Made by a program: the position numbers and the translations under genes. Positions 44,616 through 54,684 of a stretch of 64,000 nt of DNA are shown piece after piece (within the stretch, counting starts at the first letter, position 1; every line of letters begins with the position of its first letter). Below the pieces are notes generated by a model. The model ran no database searches. It saw only the letters and a list, made by a program, of their open reading frames with translations, and was not told the origin of the DNA. The DNA comes from Arthrobacter sp. MYb23 (GTDB lineage Bacteria > Actinomycetota > Actinomycetes > Actinomycetales > Micrococcaceae), in NCBI RefSeq assembly GCF_002979775.1, contig NZ_PCPR01000008.1, positions 105,206-169,205 on the forward strand, in the 5' to 3' direction.

Positions 44616-46112
44616 TCACGTCATGGTCGGCAGCTTGTCCAAGTCAGCCGCATCGTTGTCCGGATCGGGATCCGAAGAATGAGTGCTGGCCTGCCGACGC
44701 TTCGAGCGCCTGGATTCGCCCTGGGAGTAGAACCAGATGGGAATGTAGAGGGCCAGAACAATGAAGCCCAGCCATGTTGAGGTCCACCCGATCTCCAGAC
44801 TGTTGAGGTACACCACACCAACCAAGCACAGCGGAAGGTTGAAAAGGCCGAAAAGCATGGCGATATGCTTCCAGCCTTTGGGTGCCCTGAAGGGCCGTTC
44901 GAGGCTGGCAAGACTTGGATGCTTGACGGCCTTTACATAGGCAAACAGGCTGATGCCGTTAGCGCAGGTGTAGCCGATGGCAGCCGCCGCGAGAATTGCC
45001 GCCATGGATCCCATCGAGATGAGGACCATGTTGAATGCTGCAGTGACGAGCAAGGCGATGAACGGGGTGCCGTGGCGGTTGGTCTTGCCAAAGACCTTGG
45101 GGAGATTTCCTTCGGCCGACATTGAGTGCATGGCACGGGAGGAACCCAGGTAAGCCGTTTGGATGATCAGGACCATCGCAGCGATCAGCATGATGATGGT
45201 GATGACAGAGCCGGCATTGCCGAAGACAGCCTGGGCTACTGGAATCAACGGCGAGATTGGTTCGGCCGCTACACCGTCAACGCCCAGGACTCCGATCACT
45301 GCTGTCTGGACCAGAACGTAGGAGAAGAAGCAGATGGTGCCGCAGGCAAACAGCGCCTTGGGGACATCTTTGGCCGGGTTCTTGTACTCCGGACCATAGA
45401 TGGCGGCCGTTTCCCAGCCACAGGCGCTCCACTGTGCGATGGCGAAGATGCCAAAGAGGATCAGGACGTGGTGCATGTCCCAGGCCCAGTCGGCCGGCAG
45501 CCAATTGCTGGTGATGTTCGCCAAGTCAACATGTCCGGTGGCAAAGGGTGCCACAGACAAGATGACCAGTGGCAGCAAGGAAACCGCTGCCAGCACGTAA
45601 CCCAAGATTGCGCCGTCCTTCAGGCCAAACCAGTTGACCACGAACAGGCCCGTGAATATCACCAGACCTGAAAGCAACGAGAGCTGGTATGAGGTGAACG
45701 TCGCCGCCAGCACCGGGAACAACCCATGCAGGTAGCCTCCCACCAGGATGGAGAAGATTGCCAGCACCGGGTTCCAGGCGAACCAGTAGCTCCAGGCGCT
45801 GAACCCTCCGATCAGCTTGCCCTTGTCGTACCTACCCTTGTAGTTTTCGGTCCGAAATATGTGCTGCGCATAACCGGGAAGCCCTGAGGCCTTGGGAAAA
45901 GTGGTGGCCATTTCGGCGTAGGCAGCGTTTTGCATGAAGCCTTGAATGACGGACAAACCCCAGATAACTATGGCCGCGGCGGATAAGTACATTGGAATGT
46001 ATCCCAAAGAAGGCAGTATCAGCAGTGGCACCCCCAGCGAAATTGATAAGCCCTGTTTCCAATCGATTGATCTTTTTAGATCGTTCGCAAGGGGCAAACT
46101 GTTTTCACTCAT
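44616..46112 (-). CDS. APC family amino acid/amine permease
   Basis: 498 aa, about twelve helices, with the unwound GVPLLILPSLGYIP and QGFMQNAAYAEMATTFPKASGLPGY segments of APC-superfamily carriers. The last ~35 residues are charged and Ser/Asp-rich. It lies in the same cluster as a cupin and a trimethylamine-monooxygenase-like enzyme, so an amine or amino acid substrate is a reasonable guess. Separate transcription unit: 165 bp separate its start from the cupin stop. Confidence 0.87.
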   Translation of the reverse strand: MSENSLPLANDLKRSIDWKQGLSISLGVPLLILPSLGYIPMYLSAAAIVIWGLSVIQGFMQNAAYAEMATTFPKASGLPGYAQHIFRTENYKGRYDKGKLIGGFSAWSYWFAWNPVLAIFSILVGGYLHGLFPVLAATFTSYQLSLLSGLVIFTGLFVVNWFGLKDGAILGYVLAAVSLLPLVILSVAPFATGHVDLANITSNWLPADWAWDMHHVLILFGIFAIAQWSACGWETAAIYGPEYKNPAKDVPKALFACGTICFFSYVLVQTAVIGVLGVDGVAAEPISPLIPVAQAVFGNAGSVITIIMLIAAMVLIIQTAYLGSSRAMHSMSAEGNLPKVFGKTNRHGTPFIALLVTAAFNMVLISMGSMAAILAAAAIGYTCANGISLFAYVKAVKHPSLASLERPFRAPKGWKHIAMLFGLFNLPLCLVGVVYLNSLEIGWTSTWLGFIVLALYIPIWFYSQGESRRSKRRQASTHSSDPDPDNDAADLDKLPTMT

Positions 46113-46277
46113 TAGATTCTCCTGTGAATAGCGATGAAACCCGGGACATCTCAGTCCAATGACGGGATGGATTCCCGGGAATCAGCTACCGGGATTAAGC
46201 CCAAGAGGGCAGGAGTTCGCCTGGCGCAAAATTCTTATAGGCGAGCTGAGGCATGGAGCGGCGTGGGCCGCGGGTAC

Positions 46278-46691
46278 TTAGAGTTCGAAGTATCTGAAGG
46301 AATGCGAGTCCACTCCACGCGGGTTGGGTCCGTAGACGGTGAGCATTCGCGCGTAAACGGGAGCCCAGTAGGTGCCGAGTTGCCCGCGGTTCACCCGCGC
46401 AGAATCGCCTGGTTTCAGAATGACTGTCTTGCCTTCACTCTCGACGTGCAGTTCTCCCTCGAGGACGAAATTGGTCTCGGTGTGCGGGTGGAAGTCTTCC
46501 CAGCCGCAGGACGTCAACTCCCATTCAGACAGGATGAATTCATCCCAACTGCCCACGGGATCAGCGTTGATGAACCTGCAGCGCAATCGTTGCCATTCAG
46601 CTTTCATGGGCTTCATGGCACTCCCCGGCCAGAGGTCGATTTTCTCCGCTGTTACGGGCGTCAGAGGCTGAGAAGAAGCGGCAGTTGACAT
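46278..46691 (-). CDS. cupin domain protein
   Basis: 137 aa. The cupin motif WEDFHPHTETNFVLEGELHVE supplies metal ligands (H-x-H and the Glu/His block), and the second motif is VILKPGDSARVNRGQLG. ATG 46691. Divergent, across a 420-bp regulatory spacer, from a second cupin gene and the flavin monooxygenase. Role unknown; similar proteins act as small dioxygenases or ligand sensors. Confidence 0.82.
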   Translation of the reverse strand: MSTAASSQPLTPVTAEKIDLWPGSAMKPMKAEWQRLRCRFINADPVGSWDEFILSEWELTSCGWEDFHPHTETNFVLEGELHVESEGKTVILKPGDSARVNRGQLGTYWAPVYARMLTVYGPNPRGVDSHSFRYFEL

Positions 46692-47111
46692 GGATATTTC
46701 ACCCTTTCTAGGCCCGCCGTCTGCTGCGGGATGATTCGTCGAATCCAGACTGGATCGCGATGCAGTGACGTAGGTCACGGCGGTGCCAACTTTGACACGA
46801 ACGACTGTTCAAGTCAATGGTTCATCACGAACAATGTGCGGCATTACGGCTACGACCGAAAATCCAAAAAATAATCACATGAACGGTTGACTTGCACGCT
46901 TGTTCATGTCACCTTTTTGGTGTGAGCTCTCGTGACTGACATCACAGCACGGGAGCTTCGCCGGCCTTCTGTAAACATTCTGTAAACCGACGCAACGTTC
47001 GGTCTGGCCGCAATTCCCTTGAGCCCTACAGGGCATCTCATTAATCTTCGGCTTTTGCCATGCCGTAAATACCGTAATTCCACAATTCATTCCCACTAAC
47101 AAGGAGACATC
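46692..47111. promoter_or_regulatory. 420-bp divergent regulatory spacer
   Basis: No gene. Several GTTCA/TGAAC half sites occur: GTTCATCACGAAC at 46820-46832, ACATGAAC at 46877-46884 facing GTTCATGT at 46902-46909, and TGTTCAAG at 46806. The two cupin genes run outward from here. A shared dimeric regulator, perhaps the nearby TetR protein, is likely. Confidence 0.5.
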
Positions 47112-47492
47112 ATGGAAACCACCCTCGTAGGAACGCTCAGCACAGCCGGATCCATCCATAAAGTGGAGGGCGGTTATATCGGCCTGCCCTCAATGAACGA
47201 GCCGGGATCCATCGCTGCCATCGGTGATTCCCTTCATAACCCTGCCGGCTCAGTCATGTGTGCGGGTTTCTTTGAACTCAAAGCCTCGGAGCCGCTGGTG
47301 TACACCTACACCTACGACGAGATGAAGGTTGTGGTCCAAGGCGAATTCATCCTCACGGACCAGTCCACCGGAGAAACCACCCACGCTAAAGAGCGCGACG
47401 TGTTGTTCTTCCCCAAGGGAACCACCGTCAAGTTCGAGACCCCTGACTATGCACTGGGGTTCTTCGTCGGCGATCGCAATTTCGCAGCCTAA
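47112..47492 (+). CDS. EutQ-like cupin protein
   Basis: 126 aa. The central PLVYTYTYDEMKVVVQGEFILTD and ERDVLFFPKGTTVKFETPDYALGFFV blocks resemble the EutQ/DUF861 cupin group. AAGGAGAC precedes ATG 47112. It lies 20 bp before the flavin monooxygenase gene, forming an operon. In other bacteria this cupin group sits in amine-degradation operons, but its reaction is not established. Confidence 0.82.
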   Translation: METTLVGTLSTAGSIHKVEGGYIGLPSMNEPGSIAAIGDSLHNPAGSVMCAGFFELKASEPLVYTYTYDEMKVVVQGEFILTDQSTGETTHAKERDVLFFPKGTTVKFETPDYALGFFVGDRNFAA

Positions 47493-47512
47493 AGCAACTA
47501 CAGGAGAACACC

Positions 47513-48913
47513 GTGGCATTGAGAGTCGGAATCATTGGTGCCGGACCCAGCGGCCTGGCACAACTGCGCGCCTTTGAATCAGCACGTCAAAAGGGCGCCA
47601 CCATCCCCGAAATCATGTGTTTCGAGAAACGCGATGACTGGGGTGGACAGTGGAACAACAGTTGGCGTATTGGTCTGGACGATCGCGGCGAGCCAGTGCA
47701 CTCAAGCATGTATCGCCATCTGTGGTCCAACGGGCCCAAGGAGTGCCTGGAATTCTCGGATTACTCTTTTGACGAGCACTTCGGCCGGCCCATTTCCTCC
47801 TTCCCGCCCCGTGAAGTTCTCTTCGATTACATCAAGGGACGAGTAGAAAAGTCCGACGTCCGCAAGTACGTCAGGTTCAACAGCGTTGCCCGCCACACCA
47901 GCTACAACGAGGCCACACAGGAATTCACGCTGACGGTTGAGGACCTCAAGACGAACCTCACCGAGACCCATGTGTTCGACAAGTTGGTGGTTGCCACCGG
48001 TCACTTCTCCGTTCCCGCAGTCCCCGAGTTCAAGGGCATCAAGACCTTCCCGGGCGAGGTTCTGCACGCTCACGACTTCCGCGGTGCCGAGCGTTTTTAT
48101 GGCAAGAAGCTGCTCATGATCGGCAGCAGTTATTCCGCTGAGGACATCGGCATGCAGGCCCACAAGATGGGCGCCGCGTCCATCACGCTAAGCTACCGCT
48201 CTGCGCCGATGGGCTACCGCTGGCCAGGGACAACGGTGGAGCGGCCACTGGTCACGCACTTCGAGGGGCGCACCGCATACTTCAGCGATGGCACCCAAGA
48301 CGACTTTGACGCCGTCGTCCTCTGCACCGGATACCAACACAAGTATCCGTTCCTGCCCAGCGGGCTGTCGTTGAAGTCGCCGAACGTGCTGTACCCGGCT
48401 GGCCTCTACAAAGGAGTGGTGTGGCAGCAGAACACCAATCTGTTCTACCTGGGCGCCCAGGACCAGTACTACACGTTCAATATGTTCGATGCTCAGGCCT
48501 GGTTTGCCCGTGACGTCATGACCGGCCGGATCAATCTGCCACCCTTGGCTGAGCGTGAGGCCGACATCCAGCACTGGCTCCAGCGTCTGGCCGCGCTGCC
48601 GGACCATGATGCAGAAGCCGATTTCCAGACGGACTACCTGCGCGAACTCATAGCCGCGACCGACTACCCGCCGTTCGATTTGGATGCTGTCTGTCAGTTG
48701 TTCAAGGACTGGATGCATCACAAACACGACGACATTCTGGGCTACCGCGATATGCTCCACCGCTCGGTGGTCACCGGCACCATGGCCACCAAGCACCACA
48801 CCCGCTGGCTGAACGCCATGGATGACTCGTTGGAGCGGTACCTGAACGGCCCTTCCCAGGATCTCGGTAACGTCTCCCCTGACGATCTCAGTGAGACCGT
48901 AACCGCCAGGTAG
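47513..48913 (+). CDS. tmm: trimethylamine monooxygenase-like flavin-containing monooxygenase
   Basis: 466 aa. FAD motif GAGPSG (8-13), FMO signature FPGEVLHAHDF, and NADPH motif GSSYSAEDIG are intact. Long segments (CFEKRDDWGGQWN, EPVHSSMYRHLWSNGPKECLEF, PMGYRWP) match trimethylamine monooxygenases more closely than other FMOs, so oxidation of trimethylamine to its N-oxide, or of a similar amine or sulfide, is likely. Start GTG 47513 with AGGAG upstream. Neighbours include cupins, an APC carrier and a TetR regulator. Confidence 0.83.
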   Translation: MALRVGIIGAGPSGLAQLRAFESARQKGATIPEIMCFEKRDDWGGQWNNSWRIGLDDRGEPVHSSMYRHLWSNGPKECLEFSDYSFDEHFGRPISSFPPREVLFDYIKGRVEKSDVRKYVRFNSVARHTSYNEATQEFTLTVEDLKTNLTETHVFDKLVVATGHFSVPAVPEFKGIKTFPGEVLHAHDFRGAERFYGKKLLMIGSSYSAEDIGMQAHKMGAASITLSYRSAPMGYRWPGTTVERPLVTHFEGRTAYFSDGTQDDFDAVVLCTGYQHKYPFLPSGLSLKSPNVLYPAGLYKGVVWQQNTNLFYLGAQDQYYTFNMFDAQAWFARDVMTGRINLPPLAEREADIQHWLQRLAALPDHDAEADFQTDYLRELIAATDYPPFDLDAVCQLFKDWMHHKHDDILGYRDMLHRSVVTGTMATKHHTRWLNAMDDSLERYLNGPSQDLGNVSPDDLSETVTAR

Positions 48914-49127
48914 CTGGGCCGCATCGCTCGGGGATAGCACCTCCCCTGTGCAGGCCGCCGCCTTGGCTACCAGGCGGCGGCCCGCCGCGCCCCAACTACC
49001 TACCCGTCGCGTCTTGATGACGAATAGGTCAGTCGTTCACAACAGAGGAGCAACTTTGCACTCTCCAAGCAATAGTCTTAAGAGGGGTCCCCCAGCGGGG
49101 CCGAATCGTGAGACTGGGGAGTGAGCA

Positions 49128-49715
49128 ATGCGGGTTTCCGCAAAAGATCGAAAAGAACAGCTGATAGCGGCAACTGTGGAACTCATGAGGCGCGAGGGCG
49201 TCCAGTCGGTGACCATGCGGGCTATCGCCAAAGAAGCCAATGCTCCTTTGGCTACGGCCAACTATTGCTTCAGCGGTAAGGACGAGCTCATGGAGGCAGC
49301 CGCCGAGGCCTGGCTGAAGAATCTCAGCAGTTTTTCCGGTGAAGTCCCTGTCCACCTAGGCCTTCGCAAGGCTGTGGAACAAGTAGCCGAAGGTTACTGG
49401 CGGGCACTCGAAGAGGAACCTGCCAGTCTCATTGCTGAGATTGAACTCATTCTGTGGGCGACTCGGAATGCTCCCGTCAGCCCGCTGGCCGCGAAAATCT
49501 ATCCCGCTTACGAAGTGGAACTCGGGGACATTTTCTCTGCCGCGGCGGAAAGCAACGGCGACGAATGCCTTATCGGCATCCCTGCACTCGTGCGGTCTTT
49601 CCTGATGATCTACGACGGAGCAACTCTTCAGTATTTGACGGACCCGACGGCGGCAGATCACCGCGCGCTGTTCTTCATGACTTTGGATGCGCTACTGATC
49701 AAGGCGGGAGTCTGA
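49128..49715 (+). CDS. TetR family transcriptional regulator
   Basis: 195 aa. An N-terminal helix-turn-helix (about 8-55, QLIAATVELMRREGVQSVTMRAIAKEANAPLATANYCF) and a variable ligand domain. GGGGAGTG precedes ATG 49128. 214 bp after the flavin monooxygenase and on the same strand; it may control the amine cluster, perhaps at the GTTCA-type sites near 46.8 kb. Target not proven. Confidence 0.9.
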   Translation: MRVSAKDRKEQLIAATVELMRREGVQSVTMRAIAKEANAPLATANYCFSGKDELMEAAAEAWLKNLSSFSGEVPVHLGLRKAVEQVAEGYWRALEEEPASLIAEIELILWATRNAPVSPLAAKIYPAYEVELGDIFSAAAESNGDECLIGIPALVRSFLMIYDGATLQYLTDPTAADHRALFFMTLDALLIKAGV

Positions 49716-49748
49716 GGCACCCCACCCTTCAACGGCGAAAGAGGCCAA

Positions 49749-50942
49749 CTATTTCGCGCCCACGACCACGAGATCTTCATTTCCCGTGGTGACGGCTGGA
49801 ACCTCCGTCACGACGCTCCTGTTTCGTGCCGACTCTTCGACGGCGGCCAACACCCGCTGGATCTGCAACCCATCAGCGAACGACGGCGATGGTTGGGTTC
49901 CGTCGCGAATGGCAAGCAAGAAGTCGCGAACCTGGTGCGTGAAGGTGTGTTCCCAGCCGATGACGTGACCCTGCGGCCACCATGCTGCAGCGTAGGGATG
50001 CTCGGGCTCATTGACCAGGATCCGCCGGAACCCCTGCTCCCGCACCGGAAGCGTAGCGTCCAGGAAGCCGAGCTCGTTCAGGTTCTCCAGATCGAACGTC
50101 AACGAACCCAAAGACCCGTAGATCTCTATCTTCAAAGAGTTCTTCTGTCCGGTAGCCACTCGTGACGCTTCTACCGACGCGCTGAGGCCGCCGGTCATCC
50201 CCAAAGTGGCCCACGCGGCGTCGTCGACTGTCACTTTCTCCAGACCGCCAAAACCGGGGCGTTCGGCAACAAAGGTCCGCAACGTTCCCGTCACCTCAGT
50301 GACCGTCTGGCCCGTGAGGTGCTGGACTTGGTCGATGGCGTGCGAGGCGATGTCCCCCAGCGCCCCAGACCCGGCCGTCTCCTTGCGGAGCCGCCAACTC
50401 ATGGGGGTTTCGACGTCGGACAGCCAGTCCTGCAGATAAGCGGCACGGATGTGCCTCACAGTTCCGAGGCGTCCTTCGGCAATCAGCTCCCGAGCCAACG
50501 CCAGCGCAGGAACCAGCCGGTAATTGAACCCGATCATCGACTGCAAGCCCCGGGCCTGGGCGGAAGCGGCCGCTTCCGCCATCAGCTCGGCCTCTTCTAG
50601 GGTGTTGGCCAGCGGCTTCTCCACGAGCACATGCTTCCCCGCTGCCAGGGCCGCAATAGCGATCTCGGCGTGCATCCAACCGGGCGCGCAGATGTCCACA
50701 ATGTCGATGTCGTCCCGCGAGATCACGGAACGCCAGTCAGTAGCGGATTCGGCCCAGCCATACTTGGCAGCGGCCTCGGCCACTGCCAAGGCGTCCCGGC
50801 CCACGAGCACTTTCTGTTCGAAGGCCGGAACGTCGAAGAAACTGGCCACATTCCGCCACGCATTCGAGTGGGCCTTGCCCATGAAGGCGTAACCGATCGC
50901 GGCCACACCCAGCGGACGGGCACTAAGAACAGAAGCGGTCAT
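49749..50942 (-). CDS. Gfo/Idh/MocA family oxidoreductase
   Basis: 397 aa. A Rossmann NAD(P) domain (GVAAIGYAFMGKAHSNAW; HVLVEKPLAN) and the C-terminal beta-sheet substrate domain (YLQDW ... SWRLRKETAGSGALGDIASHAID). The K in EKP and the D/H of the GDIASHAID block are the usual catalytic residues. It resembles sugar dehydrogenases acting on glycosides or anhydrosugars. Last gene of the LacI-controlled operon. Confidence 0.9.
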   Translation of the reverse strand: MTASVLSARPLGVAAIGYAFMGKAHSNAWRNVASFFDVPAFEQKVLVGRDALAVAEAAAKYGWAESATDWRSVISRDDIDIVDICAPGWMHAEIAIAALAAGKHVLVEKPLANTLEEAELMAEAAASAQARGLQSMIGFNYRLVPALALARELIAEGRLGTVRHIRAAYLQDWLSDVETPMSWRLRKETAGSGALGDIASHAIDQVQHLTGQTVTEVTGTLRTFVAERPGFGGLEKVTVDDAAWATLGMTGGLSASVEASRVATGQKNSLKIEIYGSLGSLTFDLENLNELGFLDATLPVREQGFRRILVNEPEHPYAAAWWPQGHVIGWEHTFTHQVRDFLLAIRDGTQPSPSFADGLQIQRVLAAVEESARNRSVVTEVPAVTTGNEDLVVVGAK

Positions 50943-50945
50943 GGT

Positions 50946-51689
50946 TTACTCGAACCAGCCCCGCGCCGGGTTGGAGACCTCGGGCGCCTCACGGAAAACG
51001 CCGGGCTGGGCAACCCAACCAACCCCATTGGCGATGACCTTCTGGATCTGCGGCTGGTGGTACACCGGGTATTCCTGGTCGCCGGGGCTGAAGTAGAAGA
51101 TCCGGCCCTTGCCGCGGGAGAACGTCACGCCGGAGCGGAACACCTCTCCCCCGGTGAACGAGCTGATGAAGATCAGGTCATCAGGCTCCGGGATGTCGAA
51201 ATGTTCGCCGTACATTTCCTGCTGGGGAATGACAATAGGGCTTTCGATCCCAGCGGCGATCGGGTGCGAAGGCTTGACCGTCCACACGAGCTCGCGTTCG
51301 CCCTCGTTGCGCCATTTCAGCGAGCACGTGGTCCCCAACAGTCGAGTGAAGATTTTGGCGAAGTGGCCCGAATGCAGGACCACCAGTCCCATGCCGCCGA
51401 GCACGTGGCGTTGCACGCGCTCCACCACTTCCTCAGCGACGTCCCCATGCGCAATATGCCCCCACCACAGCAGCACGTCGGTCTGCTCCAGGACTTCCTC
51501 GGAGAGTCCGTGCTCGGGATCGGCCAGGGTGGCGGTGGAGATTTCGGAGTCCGGGTAGAAGCCGCGGAGTCCGGCGGCAATGGCGCCGTGGATCCCTTCC
51601 GGGTACATCTCGCCGATAGTTGCGGGCTCGTTGCGGGCCTCATGGACGGCCTCGTTCCAGACGACGACCTTCAATTTTGAATCAGACAT
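50946..51689 (-). CDS. ThuA domain protein (trehalose-utilisation-like)
   Basis: 247 aa, a ThuA-type class I glutamine-amidotransferase-like fold: [24 protein letters not shown] and [15 protein letters not shown]. ThuA and Gfo/Idh/MocA partners (ThuB) work together in 3-keto-disaccharide routes in rhizobia. ATG 51689 lies right after the upstream stop, and the gene is enclosed by two Gfo/Idh/MocA genes, which supports a 3-ketoglycoside pathway. Confidence 0.88.
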   Translation of the reverse strand: MSDSKLKVVVWNEAVHEARNEPATIGEMYPEGIHGAIAAGLRGFYPDSEISTATLADPEHGLSEEVLEQTDVLLWWGHIAHGDVAEEVVERVQRHVLGGMGLVVLHSGHFAKIFTRLLGTTCSLKWRNEGERELVWTVKPSHPIAAGIESPIVIPQQEMYGEHFDIPEPDDLIFISSFTGGEVFRSGVTFSRGKGRIFYFSPGDQEYPVYHQPQIQKVIANGVGWVAQPGVFREAPEVSNPARGWFE

Positions 51690-51690
51690 T

Positions 51691-52794
51691 TCAGAGCACC
51701 ACTTCACGTTGTTCGAGGGCGGATTTGTAGCAAGCATCAAGGACCAGCGCGCGGCTGAGGGCAAGGGACCCGTCGTGGCTTCCCCACACGGTCTCGCCAC
51801 CGCGCACGGCGGCAATGAAATCGTCGACGACGGCCTGGTGGGCTCGCCCGGGTTCGGCCACCACCTCGAAGTCGGTGTTTTCGCCGTCCTTCTCCGTGAA
51901 GACATGGACGTCCGCCACTGGGTTCTCGGAGGCGCCGACCGAGCGCAAGTCCGCACCGCCGTCGGTCCCGTAAACGGTGAAGTCCATCAGGTCCCGCTCG
52001 TCGCGGTAGGTGGCCCATCCCGCTTCCAGGATCAGGGTCCCGCCGCCTTCCAGCCGGATGAACGCGGACGCGAAGTCTTCCACTTCAAACTTGTGGCTGG
52101 AGTTCGACGCCGTGTACCGGGCGTTGCCGCCGAGGCCGCGCGGGCCGAGTTCGGAATGGGTCGACGCCGAGACGGCCAGAACCTTGGGCTCACCCAGCAG
52201 GTGCAGCGAGTAGTCCAGCACGTGCACGCCGATGTCCGCCAGCGGTCCGCCGCCGGCGAGTTCCGGGTTGGTGAACCAGCTGCCCAGCATCGGAATGCCC
52301 TGCCTGCGGAGCCAGGATGCCTTGGCGTAGTACGGGCGCCCCAGCGTGCCGGCGTCGATCACTTCTTTGAGCGCCTGGATGTCCCCGCGGCGGCGGTGGT
52401 TGAACGCGACGTCCAGAACACGGCCGGCCTTGCGTGCGGCGTCCACCATCTGTTGACCTTCGACGGCGTTGCGCGCCAACGGCTTTTCGCTCAGTACATG
52501 CAGTCCCCGCTCGAGCGAAGCAATAGCGATGGGCGCGTGCAGGAACGTCGGCACGGCGACGCTGACGGCGTCGAGGCCATCGAGCTCGATCATGTCTTCC
52601 CAGCGGGCGAAGGCGTGGGGAATGCTGTATTCCTCCTTCAGCTGGGCAAGAAGGTCAGCTTCCATGCCCGCGACGGCGACAATCTCGACGCCGTCAATGT
52701 TGCTGTACGCCTTGAGGTGCTGCTGGCCGGCCCAACCGATGCCCACAACTCCCACCTTGAGGGTTGTGGACGGGGCCTGCTGCTGAATGCTCAC
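51691..52794 (-). CDS. Gfo/Idh/MocA family oxidoreductase
   Basis: 367 aa from GTG 52794, which has AGGAACAAC before it. Rossmann motif [16 protein letters not shown], catalytic SEKPLARN, and a substrate domain with [16 protein letters not shown]. Second such enzyme in the operon; with ThuA between them the three probably oxidise and process a disaccharide or glycoside brought in by the ABC transporter. Confidence 0.9.
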   Translation of the reverse strand: MSIQQQAPSTTLKVGVVGIGWAGQQHLKAYSNIDGVEIVAVAGMEADLLAQLKEEYSIPHAFARWEDMIELDGLDAVSVAVPTFLHAPIAIASLERGLHVLSEKPLARNAVEGQQMVDAARKAGRVLDVAFNHRRRGDIQALKEVIDAGTLGRPYYAKASWLRRQGIPMLGSWFTNPELAGGGPLADIGVHVLDYSLHLLGEPKVLAVSASTHSELGPRGLGGNARYTASNSSHKFEVEDFASAFIRLEGGGTLILEAGWATYRDERDLMDFTVYGTDGGADLRSVGASENPVADVHVFTEKDGENTDFEVVAEPGRAHQAVVDDFIAAVRGGETVWGSHDGSLALSRALVLDACYKSALEQREVVL

Positions 52795-52841
52795 GTTGTT
52801 CCTGTTCTTTCTGTGGTTACTTCGGATGGCTGAAAGTGGGG

Positions 52842-53741
52842 TTAGCCCTTGACCGCACCGGCCGTCATGCCGGATACGATGCGCTTCTGGCATACGAGCA
52901 CCAGGATCACGAGCGGAACGGTGATGATCACCGACGCGGCGCTGATGGTGCCGAGGGGTTGGTCGAACTCGCTGGTTCCGCTGAAGAACGCAATCGCGAC
53001 CGGCACGGGCCGGGATTCCGGCGAGGTGGTCAGCGTGACGGCCAGGAGGAATTCGTTCCAGACCGAGATGAACACCAGGATCGCCGTCGTCGCCAAGCCC
53101 GGGACCGCCAGCGGAAGGATGACCTTGCGGAAGGCGACAAACGGTGTGGCGCCATCCATGTACGCGGATTCCTCGAGCTCACGCGGGATCTCCTTGAAGA
53201 ACGACGTCAGCGTGTAGATCGCCAGCGGCAACGCGAACGTCAGCTTCGGGATGATGAGGCCGAGCAATGTGTCGTACAGCCCGATATCACGCCAGATGGA
53301 GAACATCGGGGCCGCGATGGCGATGGCCGGGAACGTGGTAACCGAGAGGATGAGCGTCAGGATCATCGCCTTGCGGCGCATCTTCAGCCGGGCCAGCGCA
53401 TAGGCGGCGAAGGACGCGAACACCAGCGCCACTGTTGTAGTCACGACGGCGATAATCACCGAGTTGCGCAAGGCCAGGAGGAACTCGGGGTTCTGGAAGA
53501 CCACCAGATAGTTCTCAAGGGTCGGCTGGCTCGGGAAGAGCTCGCCTTGGGACAGGCTCGCGCCCTTCTTGAGGGAGGTGTTGACCAGCCAGTAGAACGG
53601 GATGAGCGAGAAAGCCATGACGGCCACCACGAACACCCACACCAAGGGATGCAGTTTCGATTCCCCACGCAAGCGACGCTTCGGCGCCTTGGGGCGCGTG
53701 GCGAGTTCCGCCGTCGGACGTTCAGCAATCAGCGTGCTCAT
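52842..53741 (-). CDS. sugar ABC transporter permease (MalG type)
   Basis: 299 aa, six helices, with the EAA loop EIPRELEESAYMDGATPFVAFRKVILPLAVPG that contacts the ATPase. CUT1-family inner-membrane subunit. Overlaps its partner permease by ATGA. No ATPase gene lies in the operon; such systems share a general MsiK/MalK-type ATPase. Confidence 0.92.
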   Translation of the reverse strand: MSTLIAERPTAELATRPKAPKRRLRGESKLHPLVWVFVVAVMAFSLIPFYWLVNTSLKKGASLSQGELFPSQPTLENYLVVFQNPEFLLALRNSVIIAVVTTTVALVFASFAAYALARLKMRRKAMILTLILSVTTFPAIAIAAPMFSIWRDIGLYDTLLGLIIPKLTFALPLAIYTLTSFFKEIPRELEESAYMDGATPFVAFRKVILPLAVPGLATTAILVFISVWNEFLLAVTLTTSPESRPVPVAIAFFSGTSEFDQPLGTISAASVIITVPLVILVLVCQKRIVSGMTAGAVKG

Positions 53742-54682
53742 TGTTCCTCCTTCGCGACGTCGCGGATGTTGCCGCCGGCGAAGCGGACGTAGATGACCGA
53801 GACCACCATGACGGTGAGGAAGGTCAGGATGGACAGCGCCGAGCCTTCGCCCACCAGCCGGTTTTCACGCAGCTGGGTGTAGGCGAGCATGGACATGGAT
53901 TCGGTGCCGTTGGCGCCGCGGGTGAGGACGAACGGCAGGTCGAAGACGCGGAGGGCGTCCATGGTGCGGAAGATCGCGGCGAGGACGATTGCCGGGCGCA
54001 GGAGCGGCAGGGTGATGTTCACGAAGGTCTGCCATTTGCTGGCGCCGTCGAGCTCCGCGGCCTCGTACGTTTCGGCGGAGATGACCTGCAGGCCGGCCAG
54101 GATGATGAGTGCCGCGAATGGGGTGGTCTTCCAGACGTCGGCCATGACGATCACGGCCATCGCGTAGCCGTGCTCGCCGAGCCACACGACGTCGCCACCG
54201 GGCAGCCCCAGCGTGGAGAGGACGTTGGTGACCAGGCCCATGTTGGGCTGGAACATCGTTTGCCAGGTGATGGCGCTGACCACGGTGATGATCGCGTACG
54301 GCAGCAGCACCACGGTACGCAGGACGGCGCGGCCCTTGAACGCGAGGTTGAGCAGCAACGCCATGGCTGTTCCGAGGACGAGTTCCAGGCTGACGGAGAG
54401 ACCCGCGAAGAGGAAGGTCTGGCCGAACGCAGCCCACCACTCTTGGCTTGCGAGGGCGTTGATGTAGTTTTCCAGGCCGACAAAGCGGGACAGCCCTGCG
54501 GTGCGGACGCTGTACTGGTTCAGCGAGAGCCAGATCGCATAGCCAATGGGAACCGCTGCCACCAAGGCCATGATCACCAGCGACGGGGCGGTCATGCGGA
54601 ACGCGAGCCTGCGCTCTGCGCGGTCGCGGCCGCTTGTTTTTGCCGGTGCGGCCCGGCCCGGTTGAAGTGTCTTGGTGGCCAT
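53738..54682 (-). CDS. sugar ABC transporter permease (MalF type)
   Basis: 314 aa, six helices plus an N-terminal Ala/Lys/Arg-rich segment. EAA loop ISAETYEAAELDGASKWQTFVNITLPLLRPA. Pairs with the MalG-type permease. Follows the binding protein gene by 2 bp. Confidence 0.92.
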   Translation of the reverse strand: MATKTLQPGRAAPAKTSGRDRAERRLAFRMTAPSLVIMALVAAVPIGYAIWLSLNQYSVRTAGLSRFVGLENYINALASQEWWAAFGQTFLFAGLSVSLELVLGTAMALLLNLAFKGRAVLRTVVLLPYAIITVVSAITWQTMFQPNMGLVTNVLSTLGLPGGDVVWLGEHGYAMAVIVMADVWKTTPFAALIILAGLQVISAETYEAAELDGASKWQTFVNITLPLLRPAIVLAAIFRTMDALRVFDLPFVLTRGANGTESMSMLAYTQLRENRLVGEGSALSILTFLTVMVVSVIYVRFAGGNIRDVAKEEQ

Positions 54683-54684
54683 GA

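Noticed and set aside
50631..51680. 349-codon open frame on the plus strand
   Set aside because: Crosses two convincing minus-strand genes and has no start signal.
51580..52833. 417-codon open frame on the plus strand
   Set aside because: Antisense to a clear Gfo/Idh/MocA gene; composition reflects the complement of that gene.
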